Origin: Bacillus sp. HNG
GTDB taxonomy: Bacteria; Bacillota; Bacilli; Bacillales; Bacillaceae_L
DNA length: 64,000 bases
Reading direction: 5' to 3'
Assembly: GCF_003400205.1 (NCBI RefSeq)
Contig: NZ_QUQV01000002.1
Location: forward strand, 558,001 to 622,000
Below, one piece after another: positions 1 through 10,773 of the stretch; position 1 is the first letter of the stretch; each line of letters opens with the position of its first letter. The position numbers and the translations under genes were made by a program. Below the pieces are notes generated by a model that saw only the letters and a list, made by a program, of their open reading frames with translations, was not told the origin of the DNA and made no database searches.

Positions 1-51
1 ATCTCCTCGTATATTTCCAAACCATTCAGTTTTAAATGTTGATTTATTCAA
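1..51 (-). CDS. N-terminus of a probable SulP-type anion transporter, cut by window edge
   Basis: Only the first 17 codons are in the window. A TTG start (bases 49-51) follows an AGAGGTG ribosome site at a good distance, and the frame stays open to base 1. The peptide contains EWFGNIRGD. From memory, SulP-family permeases begin with a similar W-F-x-N-x-R-x-D segment just before their first membrane helix, so that family is my guess. The identity rests on very few residues and could be wrong. A promoter-like sequence at 124-152 would drive it. Confidence 0.45.
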   Translation of the reverse strand, partial: MNKSTFKTEWFGNIRGD

Positions 52-78
52 ATCAGCACCTCTTTCTATGTTTTTGTT

Positions 79-101
79 GACTTTCAACTCTCATGAAAGT
101 C
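79..101. repeat. Inverted repeat in 5' leader of the left-edge gene
   Basis: The arms GACTTTCA and TGAAAGTC are separated by 7 bases. The repeat lies between the candidate promoter (124-152) and the TTG start at 51. It may be an RNA hairpin or an operator. Apart from this and the promoter I see nothing in 52-277. Confidence 0.4.
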
Positions 102-123
102 GGGTCCGTTGTGAACAAATCAT

Positions 124-152
124 AGTATAACTGATTGGTGCCGTTCTGTGAA
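124..152 (-). promoter_or_regulatory. Sigma-A-like promoter for left-edge gene
   Basis: On the minus strand TTCACA and TATACT are separated by 17 bases. This is one mismatch from the -35 consensus and close to the -10 consensus. It sits about 70 bases upstream of the TTG start at 51. Confidence 0.5.
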
Positions 153-277
153 ACATTGGTGTAAACGCGAACAAGTTATATTATCTTCTCAATTCTCTTT
201 GTTTCTTTTATTTTCACCATAGCATGATGATTAACGTAAAACCTTTATGGAAGTTTTTAGATTCCTGCCCAAAACAA

Positions 278-317
278 AAGGCAGTTAGTCCTTTTCCGTG
301 AAAAGTCTAACTGCCTT
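278..317 (-). terminator. Terminator after DGC-domain gene
   Basis: The hairpin has arms AAGGCAGTTAG and CTAACTGCCTT, followed on the minus strand by TTTTGTTTT. It lies 12 bases past the stop of the gene at 330-686. Confidence 0.8.
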
Positions 318-329
318 ATTGGCTATAAA

Positions 330-686
330 TTATAGTGTTAGTTCTAAAATCTGATTATATGTACGTAAAGTAAGCTGAGGGTCTGGATCTACGTGTTGTC
401 TTTTTGGGACATCAAAATCTGTCAGTACAAAATGATGTTTTGCATCAATATCATGTCTTGCTAAAATATGCTTACAGCATGCGAGTGGACAACCGTCAAT
501 GGCTATGATATCACGCCCGGATTTTGCCGTTTTAACAAGGGGTTTGACATCACCACCAACACCTGCAATGCATGACATTTCAGCAACATTGTCGCGGTCC
601 ATTTTTATCGCAATTGTATTTGCGGTTTGTGCAGCCGATGAACAACCTGAGCATGAGTACACTAAAGGTGAATTTTTTCTATCCAA
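330..686 (-). CDS. DGC-domain putative zinc-binding protein
   Basis: This 118-residue cytoplasmic protein is rich in cysteine. A CSGCSSAAQ motif lies near residue 12, a single Cys in MSCIAGVGGD near 39, and the DGCPLACC motif that names the DGC family lies near 65-72. The Cys pairs are assumed to bind zinc; no enzymatic role is established for the family as far as I know. The start is TTG with a strong AGGAGGG site seven bases upstream. It is a single-gene unit with its own terminator. Family membership is secure, function is not. Confidence 0.8.
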   Translation of the reverse strand: MDRKNSPLVYSCSGCSSAAQTANTIAIKMDRDNVAEMSCIAGVGGDVKPLVKTAKSGRDIIAIDGCPLACCKHILARHDIDAKHHFVLTDFDVPKRQHVDPDPQLTLRTYNQILELTL

Positions 687-775
687 TTTTATTCCCTCCT
701 GATTTTCATTCTATTGTAGTTTAATTTTTCCTTTAAATCTGTGAAGAAGGTCACTTTTGCAAAATTTTCACATAC

Positions 776-802
776 AAAAAAGCCACCTAAAGGTAGCTTT
801 TT
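776..802 (-). terminator. Terminator after spoVR
   Basis: The hairpin AAAGCTACC/GGTGGCTTT is flanked by A and T runs, so it could stop transcription in either direction. It sits 4 bases past the spoVR stop. Confidence 0.75.
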
Positions 803-806
803 TGAT

Positions 807-2219
807 TTAGATATATTTCCTATGAACCGATTTTCCATCATACGTAAACACCACTGTTTTATTCTCCAAAACGGTTTCCATGTGGACGGGTCTGCCCCAA
901 AGCTGGTGAATGTAAGGCAGTACTTTTTCTAGATATTTTAAGTCCAACTCAATGTCTTCATACCAGTGTTTTAGGTAGAGCTCCCCACTTTTTAAATAAT
1001 CGCCATCATTGACAGTAATATACGGGAATCCACCATTTACCCTCATATTTACAAGCTGATCGCGAACCTGCTCCCACTGCTTATCAATAATTTTATAATC
1101 ACGACCTTGTTTTTGGAACAGATACATATCTTCACGAAACACTAAATCCTTCGTTAAATAATTTCGTATGAATGAAATATCGGACTCAACTTCGCGGACT
1201 TCGAAGATTTTATCACGCCCTGATCCTGGTTTGACACCGCGCTCCAACATCTCTTTTGTTGGATTATCATAGCGTTCTTCAATATCCTCAAATATTTTCA
1301 AACCTAAATAATATGGATTAATACTAGTTTTTGATGGCTGCACAACACCTGCATTAAGCTTAGCAAACTCAATCGCTTCATCGGACTTTAAATCCATTTC
1401 TCGAATAATCCGTTGGTGCCAATACGAAGCCCAGCCTTCGTTCATGATCTTCGTTTCGAGTTGTGGCCAGAAATAAAGCATTTCCTCACGCATCATCGTT
1501 AAGATATCGCGTTGCCAATCCTCAAGCTCTCGGCTGTACTGTTCAATGAATAAAAGAAGATCCTTTTCAGGGTGGGGTGGGAATTTCTTTTTCTTTCGAG
1601 TAATCTGCTTCTCATCTGTTGGTTTTTTATCCAAGTTCCATAAATCATCATAAGGAGACGACTTTCGTTTTACTTCTTCCTCTTCCTTATCCTCGAGACT
1701 CCATGCAAGCTTTGGTCTCATAAGAGATGGGTCGATATGCTCTTGGATCGCCAATACAGCATCTAAAAAGTTCTCCACCTCAAGTTTACCGTATAGATGC
1801 TCATAATGTTTTACCCGCTCAGCTGTTGCAGCCATGCTTTCGACCATATCTCGTTTTGTATTGCTAAAACGAAAATTATTTTTAAAGAAATCACAGTGAG
1901 CTAGTACGTGAGCGACTATTAATTTGTTTTGGATGAGGGAATTAGAGTCAAGTAAAAACGCATAACAAGGGTCAGAATTGATGACGAGCTCGTAAATTTT
2001 ACTTAAACCTAAATCATACTGTAGCTTCATTCGATAAAATTGCTTTCCAAAACTCCAATGGGAAAAACGCGTTGGCATTCCGTAAGCCCCAAATGTGTAA
2101 ATGATATCAGCAGGACAAATTTCGTATCTCATTGGATAAAAATCAAGCCCAAATCCTTCTGCAATCTCTGTAATTTCATCAATTGCATACTCGAGCGCCT
2201 GACGGTCCGAATCTCTCAC
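807..2219 (-). CDS. spoVR: Stage V sporulation protein R (SpoVR family)
   Basis: A SpoVR-family protein of 470 residues, close to the length I recall for B. subtilis SpoVR. SpoVR is needed for proper spore cortex formation; its biochemical activity is unknown. I chose GTG at 2217-2219 because GGGGGAG lies just upstream; an in-frame GTG at 2249 has no such site and would add 10 unlike residues. The charged lysine-rich stretch near residues 195-220 is a low-complexity linker. SpoVR, PrkA and YhbH co-occur widely across bacteria, and all three are in this window, although spoVR lies about 30 kb from the other two. The neighbours yhdC, yhdB and pgcA follow the B. subtilis order. Confidence 0.93.
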   Translation of the reverse strand: MRDSDRQALEYAIDEITEIAEGFGLDFYPMRYEICPADIIYTFGAYGMPTRFSHWSFGKQFYRMKLQYDLGLSKIYELVINSDPCYAFLLDSNSLIQNKLIVAHVLAHCDFFKNNFRFSNTKRDMVESMAATAERVKHYEHLYGKLEVENFLDAVLAIQEHIDPSLMRPKLAWSLEDKEEEEVKRKSSPYDDLWNLDKKPTDEKQITRKKKKFPPHPEKDLLLFIEQYSRELEDWQRDILTMMREEMLYFWPQLETKIMNEGWASYWHQRIIREMDLKSDEAIEFAKLNAGVVQPSKTSINPYYLGLKIFEDIEERYDNPTKEMLERGVKPGSGRDKIFEVREVESDISFIRNYLTKDLVFREDMYLFQKQGRDYKIIDKQWEQVRDQLVNMRVNGGFPYITVNDGDYLKSGELYLKHWYEDIELDLKYLEKVLPYIHQLWGRPVHMETVLENKTVVFTYDGKSVHRKYI

Positions 2220-2312
2220 AGTTGATCTCCCCCTTTTCGTCCTTATCACAATTTATGAGGAATCTGTCAAAATGATGAATGGGGGATTTCAATGTCATAT
2301 GTTTTTAACGTA

Positions 2313-2339
2313 AAATGGCCACGAAACCCGTGGCCATTT
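2313..2339 (-). terminator. Terminator after yhdC-like gene
   Basis: AAATGGCCACG and CGTGGCCATTT form a near-perfect hairpin just past the stop at 2343. The T tract is short, so strength is uncertain. Confidence 0.65.
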
Positions 2340-2342
2340 CTC

Positions 2343-2699
2343 CTATTTCACTTCCTCAATACTTAAGGATAAAAGGGATTCTGTTTGCGGATTAAACAAG
2401 ATCATGACTTTCGCAGTAAACGTACGATCTTTTGTTTGGATTCTTAATTCAAACGTATCCTTTGATTGCCTATCCGTGATTTCTTCTCGTCCTTTATATT
2501 GATAATCACTAATTCTACTGTCCGGATAATTTAATTTTGCCAATTCAACTGCAATCTTACCCCATTTTTCATAGTCTGTTGGCATTGGTTGTTCTTGTTG
2601 TGGTGGTTTTTGAGGTGGTTTCTGTTGCGCACTTACGAAACCGCCACCTACAAAAAGGAACATACTACAAAAAATAGGTATCCATACTTTTTTTATCAC
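2343..2699 (-). CDS. Small exported DUF3889 protein (YhdC-like)
   Basis: A 118-residue protein with a hydrophobic N-terminal segment ending in an Ala-type signal cleavage site (VSAQ), followed by a Pro/Gln-rich linker (QQKPPQKPPQQEQP) and a small beta-rich domain of about 80 residues. I place it in DUF3889 and compare it with B. subtilis YhdC because it lies between yhdB and spoVR as there. GTG at 2697-2699 is preferred to ATG at 2705: GGAGG is only 2 bases from the ATG but 8 from the GTG. The function is unknown; export is inferred from the signal peptide. Confidence 0.75.
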   Translation of the reverse strand: MIKKVWIPIFCSMFLFVGGGFVSAQQKPPQKPPQQEQPMPTDYEKWGKIAVELAKLNYPDSRISDYQYKGREEITDRQSKDTFELRIQTKDRTFTAKVMILFNPQTESLLSLSIEEVK

Positions 2700-2898
2700 T
2701 GACATTACCTCCTATGTAAAAATCAGTTGTATTTTGCGCTTTTCTAGAAGAAATTAATCATTTTATTTTTATCCATGATAAAAAGGTTTCTCATTTATGT
2801 ATTCATAATTGTTTTGGCTGCTTGTCCAAGATTTACACCGAGAAAAATCTTGTTTTCTCCACAAACTATAATCAACTCCTAAAGAGGAGGGAAAAGCA

Positions 2899-3138
2899 GT
2901 GAATACCGTAGACTACGACAAAGCACTTTACTACACGCATCGTTCTCAGTGGGACAACCTTCTTATCTTAATGGTTCGTACAAAGGATGATTTCCTTTCA
3001 AAAAAAATCGAACACTTTTTACATGCTTATAATTTTGAAAAAGACTATTCGATCATCGAACGACAGTTATATTCTTTACTCCGCTATATCGACCATGCAT
3101 CTTCAGAAAGCATGGAAGAATTAGCTGCACATATGTAA
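2899..3138 (+). CDS. yhdB: YhdB-like small conserved Bacillus protein
   Basis: A 79-residue soluble protein starting with GTG behind GAGGAGGG. The opening (VDYDKALYYTHRSQWD) matches my memory of B. subtilis YhdB, and the position between pgcA and yhdC is the same. No membrane segment, signal or known catalytic motif is visible. Function unknown. It is the only plus-strand gene in this stretch and has its own terminator. Confidence 0.75.
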   Translation: MNTVDYDKALYYTHRSQWDNLLILMVRTKDDFLSKKIEHFLHAYNFEKDYSIIERQLYSLLRYIDHASSESMEELAAHM

Positions 3139-3163
3139 GTGGGGATGTATTTTTCCCCACTTA
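3136..3163 (+). terminator. Terminator after yhdB
   Basis: AAGTGGGGA and TCCCCACTT form a hairpin overlapping the yhdB stop, with a TTTTT loop. Confidence 0.6.
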
Positions 3164-3170
3164 TTACAAA

Positions 3171-3198
3171 AAAACAAGACCCATGGGGCCTTGTTTTT
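3171..3198 (-). terminator. Terminator after pgcA
   Basis: The hairpin AAAAACAAGGCCCC/GGGTCTTGTTTTT overlaps the pgcA stop codon, with T runs on both strands. Confidence 0.75.
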
Positions 3199-4927
3199 AT
3201 TTTAAAGTGTTATGAACTTGTTCCATGACATCAGAAGAAATGTCTTTTAACACATTTTGGCTATCTGTTAATGAATTTCCTTTAACACCAAAGTAAAATT
3301 TCACTTTTGGCTCAGTACCAGATGGGCGTAAGCAGAACCAAGAACCATCTTCGAGGAAGTATTTTAACACATTTGATTTAGGAAGCTTAATTTCCTCTTT
3401 TTGACCTTCTTCCACATTTGTGCGTACACTTTCCTTATAGTCCTCAATGCGAATGACCGTACGACCAGCAACAACGGTTGGTGGCTGATTACGGAAACTA
3501 GCAAGGAGACTATTGATTTGTTCGGCACCTTCTTTTCCTTTCAATGTTAAGGATTCAAGGCCTTCACGATAATAGCCGTATTTCTCAAAAATTTCCATTA
3601 AGCCTTCATACATCGTCATGCCTTTGTTTTTATAATACGCACAAACTTCAATCGCTAATAAAGCAGCTTGGACAGCGTCCTTATCACGAACAAAGTCCCC
3701 AATTAAGTAGCCATAGCTTTCTTCATAGCCAAATTGGAATTTGTATTCCCCTGTTTTTTCATATTCCTTGATTTTTTCACCGATAAATTTAAAGCCTGTA
3801 AGAGTATCAATTGTATTTAGACCAAATGATTTAGCGATTTCACGTCCAATTTCAGACGTTACGATTGTTTTAAGAACAACTCCATTTTCAGGAAGGATTC
3901 CTTGCTTTTTCTTTTCAGACAAAACGTAGTGAAGTAAAATGGCGCCTGTTTGGTTCCCCGTTAAAACGACATATTCACCTTTGTCATCTTTCACAGCAAC
4001 ACCTAAACGATCCGCATCTGGGTCCGTTCCGATCAAAATGTCAGCATCAATTTTTTTCCCTTCTTTAATCGCAAGTTCGAATGCTGCATGTTCTTCAGGA
4101 TTAGGTGATTTAACTGTCGAGAAATTTGGATCTGGAAGTTCTTGTTCTTTCACAACTGTTACGTTCTCGTAGCCAAATGCTTTTAGACCGTTTCGAACTG
4201 GTTTGTTAGCCGTTCCATGAAGTGGTGTAAACACAACTTTTACGCCTACTTGTGAAAGCTCAGGGTGAAGCGAAATTGTTTTTAGTTTTTCAGTATAGGC
4301 ATTATCGATTTCTGTACCAATGATTTGAATCAGTCCAGAAGCCTTTAATTCTTCCTCACTGCCGACCTTTAACTCAAGCTCATTTTTAATGGCATTTACT
4401 TTTTCAATCACCATATCTGCTGCTTCAGGTGGTAGTTGTCCACCATCTGAACCGTAGACCTTATAGCCATTATATTCCGGTGGATTATGGCTCGCTGTCA
4501 CTACGATTCCTGAAAATGCATTTAGATGACGAACAGCATATGAAAGTTCCGGTGTTGGTCTAAGTTCATCAAAGACATACGTTTGAATTCCTTGTGAAGC
4601 TAGAGTTTTCGCTGCCTCCATTGCAAATTCAGGTGATTTATGACGAGAGTCAAATGCAATTGCAACCCCACGACGCTTTGCTTCTTCTCCGTAAGATTCG
4701 ATAAAAGCAGCTAGCCCTGCAGAAGCTTTCCTTACTGTATATATGTTCATACGGTTTGTTCCTGGTCCGATTTCTCCACGCATTCCACCAGTTCCAAACT
4801 CGAGATTTTTATAAAAGCAATCTTCAAGTTCTTTTTGATTGTCCTTCTTTTCAAGTAATGCATTCTTGATTTCTTGATCTAACCCCGGCATGTTCAGCCA
4901 TTGGTTATATTTTTCCATCCAGCTCAT
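3197..4927 (-). CDS. pgcA: Alpha-phosphoglucomutase / phospho-sugar mutase
   Basis: A 576-residue alpha-D-phosphohexomutase that interconverts glucose-1-phosphate and glucose-6-phosphate, feeding UDP-glucose for glycolipid and wall teichoic acid synthesis. The catalytic serine is S146 in TASHNP. The metal loop DPDADR lies near residue 305, the sugar loop GYEESYG near 405, and the phosphate-binding RPSGTEPK near 540. Four-domain length is normal. ATG at 4925-4927 is chosen because GGGAGG is 10 bases upstream; a TTG two codons earlier is too close. Upstream glpD and glpK and downstream yhdB follow the B. subtilis order. Confidence 0.95.
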   Translation of the reverse strand: MSWMEKYNQWLNMPGLDQEIKNALLEKKDNQKELEDCFYKNLEFGTGGMRGEIGPGTNRMNIYTVRKASAGLAAFIESYGEEAKRRGVAIAFDSRHKSPEFAMEAAKTLASQGIQTYVFDELRPTPELSYAVRHLNAFSGIVVTASHNPPEYNGYKVYGSDGGQLPPEAADMVIEKVNAIKNELELKVGSEEELKASGLIQIIGTEIDNAYTEKLKTISLHPELSQVGVKVVFTPLHGTANKPVRNGLKAFGYENVTVVKEQELPDPNFSTVKSPNPEEHAAFELAIKEGKKIDADILIGTDPDADRLGVAVKDDKGEYVVLTGNQTGAILLHYVLSEKKKQGILPENGVVLKTIVTSEIGREIAKSFGLNTIDTLTGFKFIGEKIKEYEKTGEYKFQFGYEESYGYLIGDFVRDKDAVQAALLAIEVCAYYKNKGMTMYEGLMEIFEKYGYYREGLESLTLKGKEGAEQINSLLASFRNQPPTVVAGRTVIRIEDYKESVRTNVEEGQKEEIKLPKSNVLKYFLEDGSWFCLRPSGTEPKVKFYFGVKGNSLTDSQNVLKDISSDVMEQVHNTLK

Positions 4928-5153
4928 ATACAATGAACCTCCCGTTTTCAGTTGTAAACTTAATGTTGATTTTATCTTCTACCTATTCTATATAAAATCC
5001 TGTTCATTTCCAATTTATTTTACCATAGAATGTACAATTTCGATTAAAAATGAAGAAAAAGACTAGCTTTTAACGAGATATTTACAATAAGTTGCGGTCT
5101 ACCACCAATTGATTTTCACTCATTTAAGAATCCGATTCACTAGCACATCCCAG

Positions 5154-5180
5154 AAAAAAACAGACGGATTTCTCCGTCTG
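5154..5180 (-). terminator. Terminator after glpD
   Basis: CAGACGG and CCGTCTG form a hairpin followed on the minus strand by seven T. It directly follows the glpD stop. Confidence 0.85.
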
Positions 5181-6854
5181 TTACATATCTTCGCCACTTG
5201 GCTCGGTTGCGTCTTTAATATAGGACTCGACCTCAGCTTCGTATCCTTCTTTTTCATTTTCAGTCCAGTTAAAACGTTCCGCCATGTATGCCACAATCTG
5301 TTTTTTCCAGTGGTTCACCCACTCGATATTGAAGAACATGGCACCGGTTCGACGAATGAGGAAATCAATTGGTTTAGTAACCATTTCATACTGCAGTCCA
5401 TATTCAAGGGATGCAAGGATTGAAAGTGGAAGACCTGTTTCATTTGCTTTTTCCTTAGATTCGGCCATGATCTCTTTCATAATATCAATGTTTGAACCAT
5501 ATAATCGTGTTAGTTTTTCGGCTTCCTCGTGAGTGAACTGGAACTCTTTTACTAACAGCTCTACTTTCTCAGAGACAAACCCTGGATATTTTTTTGAGCC
5601 GCCAACATTTCCACCAGATATCGCAATATCCTTTGTTTGACAAAGTTTTAAATCAGCCGTAAAACCTTCTTCCGCTAAAAGCTTGCCTACTTTATCTACC
5701 ACGGTTTCAGCCATTTTTCGGTAGCCGGTTAATTTTCCACCTGCGATCGTAATTAAACCAGAATCAGAAACCCAGATTTCATCCTTACGCGAGATTTCAG
5801 AAGGATCCTTTCCTTCTTCATAAATCAGTGGACGTACTCCAGCCCAACTTGATTCGATATCAGAATCCTTTACTTTTACAGTTGGAAACATGTAGTTAAT
5901 AGTATTAATCAAATAGGTACGGTCCTCAGCGGTTACTGTGGGATGAGCCGTATCTTTGTCATAAAATGTATCTGTAGTTCCAACGTATGTCTTTCCGTCA
6001 CGCGGGATCGCAAATACCATCCGGCCGTCTGGAGTGTCATAGTAAACGGCTTGTTTTAATGGGAACTTGGATTGGTCGATTACTATATGGACACCTTTGG
6101 TGAGCCTTAATACTTTGCCTTTTTTTGAATTATCCGCTTCACGCATTTTATCAACCCATGGCCCTGTTGCATTTACAATTTTCTTTGCAAAAATTTTATA
6201 TTCTTTACCAGTCAATTGGTCAACTACGTGTACACCTTTTACTTTTTCATTTTCATATATAAAGGATTCTACCTTGGCATAATTGACCGCTTTTGCCCCT
6301 TCTTCAATGGCCTTTTTCATGACCTCGATTGTCAGGCGTGCATCATCTGTACGATACTCAACATAGTATCCGCCGCCTTTCAGTCCTTCCTTCTTAATGA
6401 GTGGTTCCTTAACTAGTGTTTCCTCTGCATTTAACATCGATCTTCTTTCTGACCTCTTTACTCCTGCTAAAAAATCGTAAACACGAAGCCCGATGGATGT
6501 TGAAAATTTTCCAAATGTACCTCCCTTATGGAGTGGCAGGAGCATCCACTCAGGTGTTGTTACATGTGGACCATTCTCATATACAATCGCTCTTTCTTTT
6601 CCTACCTCGGCTACTAAACCGACTTCAAATTGTTTTAAATAGCGAAGACCGCCATGTACAAGCTTTGTAGAACGGCTGGATGTCCCGGCTGCAAAGTCCT
6701 GCATTTCAACTAGAGCCGTTTTAAGTCCGCGAGTTGAAGCATCAAGTGCAATTCCAGCACCCGTGATTCCTCCACCAATAATGAATAAATCCTGAACCTC
6801 TTGTTCCATCCCCGCTAAAATAGAACTTCTATCTAACCCTGAGAACTTCGTCAT
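5181..6854 (-). CDS. glpD: Aerobic glycerol-3-phosphate dehydrogenase
   Basis: A 557-residue FAD enzyme that oxidises sn-glycerol-3-phosphate to dihydroxyacetone phosphate and passes electrons to menaquinone at the inner face of the membrane. The FAD dinucleotide motif [17 protein letters not shown] lies near residue 30, followed by [16 protein letters not shown], the GlpA/GlpD FAD signature. The C-terminal cap domain is complete. ATG at 6854 has AAGGAG 8 bases upstream; an earlier GTG at 6863 does not. It has its own promoter and terminator leader behind glpK, suggesting GlpP-type antitermination as known in B. subtilis. Confidence 0.96.
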   Translation of the reverse strand: MTKFSGLDRSSILAGMEQEVQDLFIIGGGITGAGIALDASTRGLKTALVEMQDFAAGTSSRSTKLVHGGLRYLKQFEVGLVAEVGKERAIVYENGPHVTTPEWMLLPLHKGGTFGKFSTSIGLRVYDFLAGVKRSERRSMLNAEETLVKEPLIKKEGLKGGGYYVEYRTDDARLTIEVMKKAIEEGAKAVNYAKVESFIYENEKVKGVHVVDQLTGKEYKIFAKKIVNATGPWVDKMREADNSKKGKVLRLTKGVHIVIDQSKFPLKQAVYYDTPDGRMVFAIPRDGKTYVGTTDTFYDKDTAHPTVTAEDRTYLINTINYMFPTVKVKDSDIESSWAGVRPLIYEEGKDPSEISRKDEIWVSDSGLITIAGGKLTGYRKMAETVVDKVGKLLAEEGFTADLKLCQTKDIAISGGNVGGSKKYPGFVSEKVELLVKEFQFTHEEAEKLTRLYGSNIDIMKEIMAESKEKANETGLPLSILASLEYGLQYEMVTKPIDFLIRRTGAMFFNIEWVNHWKKQIVAYMAERFNWTENEKEGYEAEVESYIKDATEPSGEDM

Positions 6855-6879
6855 AATCTCCACTCCTTAAAAGAGGTAG

Positions 6880-6936
6880 AAAAAAAGAGACCACAAAAGA
6901 CATTGCACAATCGTGACAATGCTTCTGCGGTCTCTC
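6880..6936 (-). promoter_or_regulatory. GlpP-type terminator/antiterminator leader of glpD
   Basis: Between the promoter and the glpD ribosome site the transcript can fold AGAGACC...GGTCTCT with an inner CATTG/CAATG stem, followed by TTTTTTT. A terminator at this place in the 5' leader is what GlpP, with glycerol-3-phosphate, overrides in B. subtilis glpD. GlpP itself is not encoded in the window, so the regulator is inferred. Confidence 0.7.
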
Positions 6937-6968
6937 CCAATCTCCTACCGAATGATTAACTTATCTTT

Positions 6969-6978
6969 ATTATAGCAT
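6969..6978 (-). promoter_or_regulatory. Extended -10 promoter of glpD
   Basis: TGC-TATAAT on the minus strand is an extended -10 element. It lies just past the glpK stop codon and about 35 bases before the terminator leader. No good -35 is visible, which an extended -10 can tolerate. Confidence 0.55.
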
Positions 6979-6982
6979 ATCT

Positions 6983-8509
<1,527 letters not shown>

Positions 8510-8523
8510 TTAACACGCTTACA
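8510..8523 (-). promoter_or_regulatory. Candidate CcpA (cre) site upstream of glpK
   Basis: TGTAAGCGTGTTAA on the minus strand matches 12 of 14 positions of the cre consensus TGWAARCGYTWNCW. It is about 40 bases upstream of the glpK start and about 110 upstream of the divergent HPr-like gene. Catabolite repression of glpK is well known, so a functional site is plausible. Confidence 0.5.
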
Positions 8524-8632
8524 TACATTTGGCTACCTCGGTAAGCAGGATTTTTTAGGTCTAAAAATAGTTTCCCAGAATAAATGTAGTAATGGTCGTT
8601 TCAAAATTACTCTTGTAAGGAGTGGAGTTGCT

Positions 8633-8878
8633 TTGATTGAAAAAGAAGTTACCGTAACCATTAAGGAAGGACTACATGCGAAGCCAGCCGGAGAATTGGT
8701 ACAGAATTTAAGCAGATTCACAAGTGATGTAGAATTTCTTTTGAAAAATAGATCCTATAATGCTAAAAGTCTGTTAGGGCTAATGGGAGCTGCTATCCGA
8801 GAAGGGCAGGTCATAACGGTTCGCGTTGACGGCCCGGATGAAGAGGAAGCGTTTGAATGGATTGAGACATTCATCTAA
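8633..8878 (+). CDS. HPr-family phosphocarrier paralogue
   Basis: An 81-residue HPr-fold protein. The phosphorylatable His15 is present in GLHAKPAG and the regulatory Ser46 in NAKSLLGLM, both at the canonical positions, so it could accept phosphate from Enzyme I and be a target of HPr kinase. Arg17 of standard HPr is replaced by lysine, and the C-terminal end is a few residues short. The start is TTG with AAGGAG upstream; the open frame runs 56 codons further upstream without a ribosome site. It is divergent from glpK, whose His230 is an HPr target. Whether it acts in sugar transport or only in regulation cannot be told. Confidence 0.88.
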   Translation: MIEKEVTVTIKEGLHAKPAGELVQNLSRFTSDVEFLLKNRSYNAKSLLGLMGAAIREGQVITVRVDGPDEEEAFEWIETFI

Positions 8879-8886
8879 CACTAATA

Positions 8887-8935
8887 GAAAAACCACGATC
8901 GTTATCAGTTGTTGATATAATCGTGGTTTTTTTAT
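8887..8935. terminator. Bidirectional terminator between HPr-like gene and yhcW
   Basis: AAAACCACGAT pairs with ATCGTGGTTTT. A and T runs flank both sides, serving the plus-strand HPr-like gene and the minus-strand yhcW. Confidence 0.8.
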
Positions 8936-8937
8936 TT

Positions 8938-9594
8938 TTACTTTATTATTTTTTCGATAAGTTCATGTAATTGAACCGCAGCCATCGACTCCAATCGATG
9001 ATCAACTTCACAGAAGTCCAAATCCTTCGTAACTTCGTTCGGTACAATCACACAGTACATTCCGGCACGTTTCGCTGCTAATGCTCCATTTGCGGAGTCT
9101 TCGAAGACTAGACACTCCTCTGGTTTTACACCCAAGCATTTAGCTGCTTCTAAATATAAAGTTGGGTCTGGCTTTACCTTTTCAACGTCATCAGAGGTTC
9201 GAATACACTCAAAGTAATCAAACAAGCAAAGATTTTTTAAATGAGTGGAAACCCACTCATAATCAGAACTTGACGCTAGACCGATTTTTAAGCCTGCTTT
9301 CTTAGCAGCTGATAGATACTCCTCGACACCCGGCAAGGGGCCTTCGTTCTTCATTCGTTCATCAAACCGGTCCCGCCTTAGCTTGGTTAATTCCTCATGG
9401 TCAATCTTCTTCCCAATTTGTTCTTCTAAATATGTAAGGGCATTGAATCCAGCTTGAGTTCCAATAACCTTCCCCCATACGGACATTGGAAGCTCTGAAC
9501 CATGCTCTTGAAAGATTTCATTTAACACATTGTATTCATTTGTTTCTGTATCATATATCAGTCCATCGAAATCAAAAATAACTGCTTTTATCAA
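8938..9594 (-). CDS. yhcW: HAD-superfamily phosphatase (YhcW-like)
   Basis: A 218-residue HAD hydrolase of the beta-phosphoglucomutase/phosphoglycolate phosphatase type. Motif I is FDFDGLIYDTE with the nucleophile Asp near residue 8, motif II is ASSSD, and motif III/IV is KPDPTLY and VFEDSANG. The cap domain lies between residues 15 and 85. The true substrate is unknown. The start is TTG at 9592-9594: AGGAG is 9 bases upstream, whereas the ATG at 9603 abuts it. It sits near glpK as yhcW does in B. subtilis. Confidence 0.88.
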   Translation of the reverse strand: MIKAVIFDFDGLIYDTETNEYNVLNEIFQEHGSELPMSVWGKVIGTQAGFNALTYLEEQIGKKIDHEELTKLRRDRFDERMKNEGPLPGVEEYLSAAKKAGLKIGLASSSDYEWVSTHLKNLCLFDYFECIRTSDDVEKVKPDPTLYLEAAKCLGVKPEECLVFEDSANGALAAKRAGMYCVIVPNEVTKDLDFCEVDHRLESMAAVQLHELIEKIIK

Positions 9595-9782
9595 AAAAAT
9601 CATCTCCTGTCCTTATAATCCATCTTCTATTATAAGGAAAGATAGAGTAAAGTCCATTTTCTCCTTAGTCAACTTTGTCACATATTGTTCACAATAACAT
9701 CTTAACTTCAAGATTTTACATTTTACAATCACTAGCTGTAATACTATAATTTTGAGTATACTTATGTGGAATGAGGGATTCG

Positions 9783-10223
9783 ATGAACTCTAAAATGAAC
9801 GAAAAGATGCTGGAGACGTATTTATTTATTGCCTTTGCCGCCGCATTAATATCCACGCTTGGTAGTCTCTATTTTTCGGAAATCCAAAAATTCGTCCCAT
9901 GTGAATTATGCTGGTACCAGCGAATTTTTATGTACCCTCTTGTTATCATTTTGGGAATTGCTATTGGTAAAAAGAACTACTCCATCGCACTCTATACATT
10001 TATTCTTTCTCTTATTGGTGGCTCCATCTCGATCTACCATTACCTAGTTCAAAAGGTTCCTGCTGTTGGTGAAAACTCACTTGCTTGTGGAGTTGTACCT
10101 TGTACAGGCCAGTATATAAACTGGTTTGGTTTTGTAACAATTCCTTTTTTAGCTTTAATAGGTTTTACAATCATTGCAATTACTAGCTTTATCACATTAA
10201 AAACGTTGAAAGAAGGGAAATAG
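9783..10223 (+). CDS. bdbC: Disulfide bond formation protein, DsbB/BdbC type
   Basis: A 146-residue membrane protein with four predicted helices. It re-oxidises an extracytoplasmic thiol oxidase and hands electrons to quinone. The first periplasmic-type loop has CELC (CELCWYQR) and the second has the CGVVPC pair, the two redox Cys pairs of the family. The start ATG at 9783 lies behind GAGGG; an ATG four codons earlier has no site. The following gene begins 3 bases after the stop and encodes a thioredoxin-fold protein, so the two form an operon for extracytoplasmic thiol chemistry. Confidence 0.93.
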   Translation: MNSKMNEKMLETYLFIAFAAALISTLGSLYFSEIQKFVPCELCWYQRIFMYPLVIILGIAIGKKNYSIALYTFILSLIGGSISIYHYLVQKVPAVGENSLACGVVPCTGQYINWFGFVTIPFLALIGFTIIAITSFITLKTLKEGK

Positions 10224-10225
10224 AT

Positions 10226-10705
10226 TTGAAAAAAATTATCATTTTTACAGCTGTTATCGTAGTTCTATTTGGTGGACTTGCATTTATAACAACTACTCAA
10301 AACAAGCAAAAATCCGAAGGAAATCCTTACGGAAAAGAAAAACTTGATCCTGCGACAGTTAAACAGCTCGATGATCCAAACTACCAAAACCAAATTCTGC
10401 CTGACGAGTTAGAGACAAAATTAGAAAATGGCGAAACGATGACTGTTTATTTTTACAGTCCAACATGTGTACACTGTCAAAACACCACTCCGGTAATTAT
10501 GCCAATGGTTGATGAAATGGGACTTGATTTAAAGAAATTCAACCTCCTAGAATTTGAAGAAGGCTGGAATAAATACGGAATCGAGTATACCCCAACCTTA
10601 ATTCACTTTGAAAATGGTGAGGAAGTTTCACGTCTAGTCGGATACCATGAGGATCATAATGACTATAAAACGTGGTTCGAAAGTGCATCGGCAAGTTCAA
10701 AATAA
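10226..10705 (+). CDS. Membrane-anchored thioredoxin-like protein (BdbA/BdbD-like partner)
   Basis: A 159-residue protein with one N-terminal membrane anchor (residues 4-24) and an outward-facing thioredoxin fold. The active site is CVHC at about residues 82-85, and the cis-proline loop is YTPTLI near 118. The start is TTG behind GAAGGG inside the end of bdbC. Because BdbC re-oxidises a partner oxidase, this protein is the likely partner; its short length is closer to thioredoxin-like BdbA than to BdbD. Confidence 0.87.
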   Translation: MKKIIIFTAVIVVLFGGLAFITTTQNKQKSEGNPYGKEKLDPATVKQLDDPNYQNQILPDELETKLENGETMTVYFYSPTCVHCQNTTPVIMPMVDEMGLDLKKFNLLEFEEGWNKYGIEYTPTLIHFENGEEVSRLVGYHEDHNDYKTWFESASASSK

Positions 10706-10709
10706 AAGG

Positions 10710-10746
10710 AAATCCCTGCTCATTAAATTGAGCAGGGATTTTTTGT
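10710..10746 (+). terminator. Terminator after bdbC operon
   Basis: AAATCCCTGCTCA and TGAGCAGGGATTT form a hairpin followed by six T. Confidence 0.9.
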
Positions 10747-10773
10747 ACGTTAAGGCTGATAATGCCTTATGTA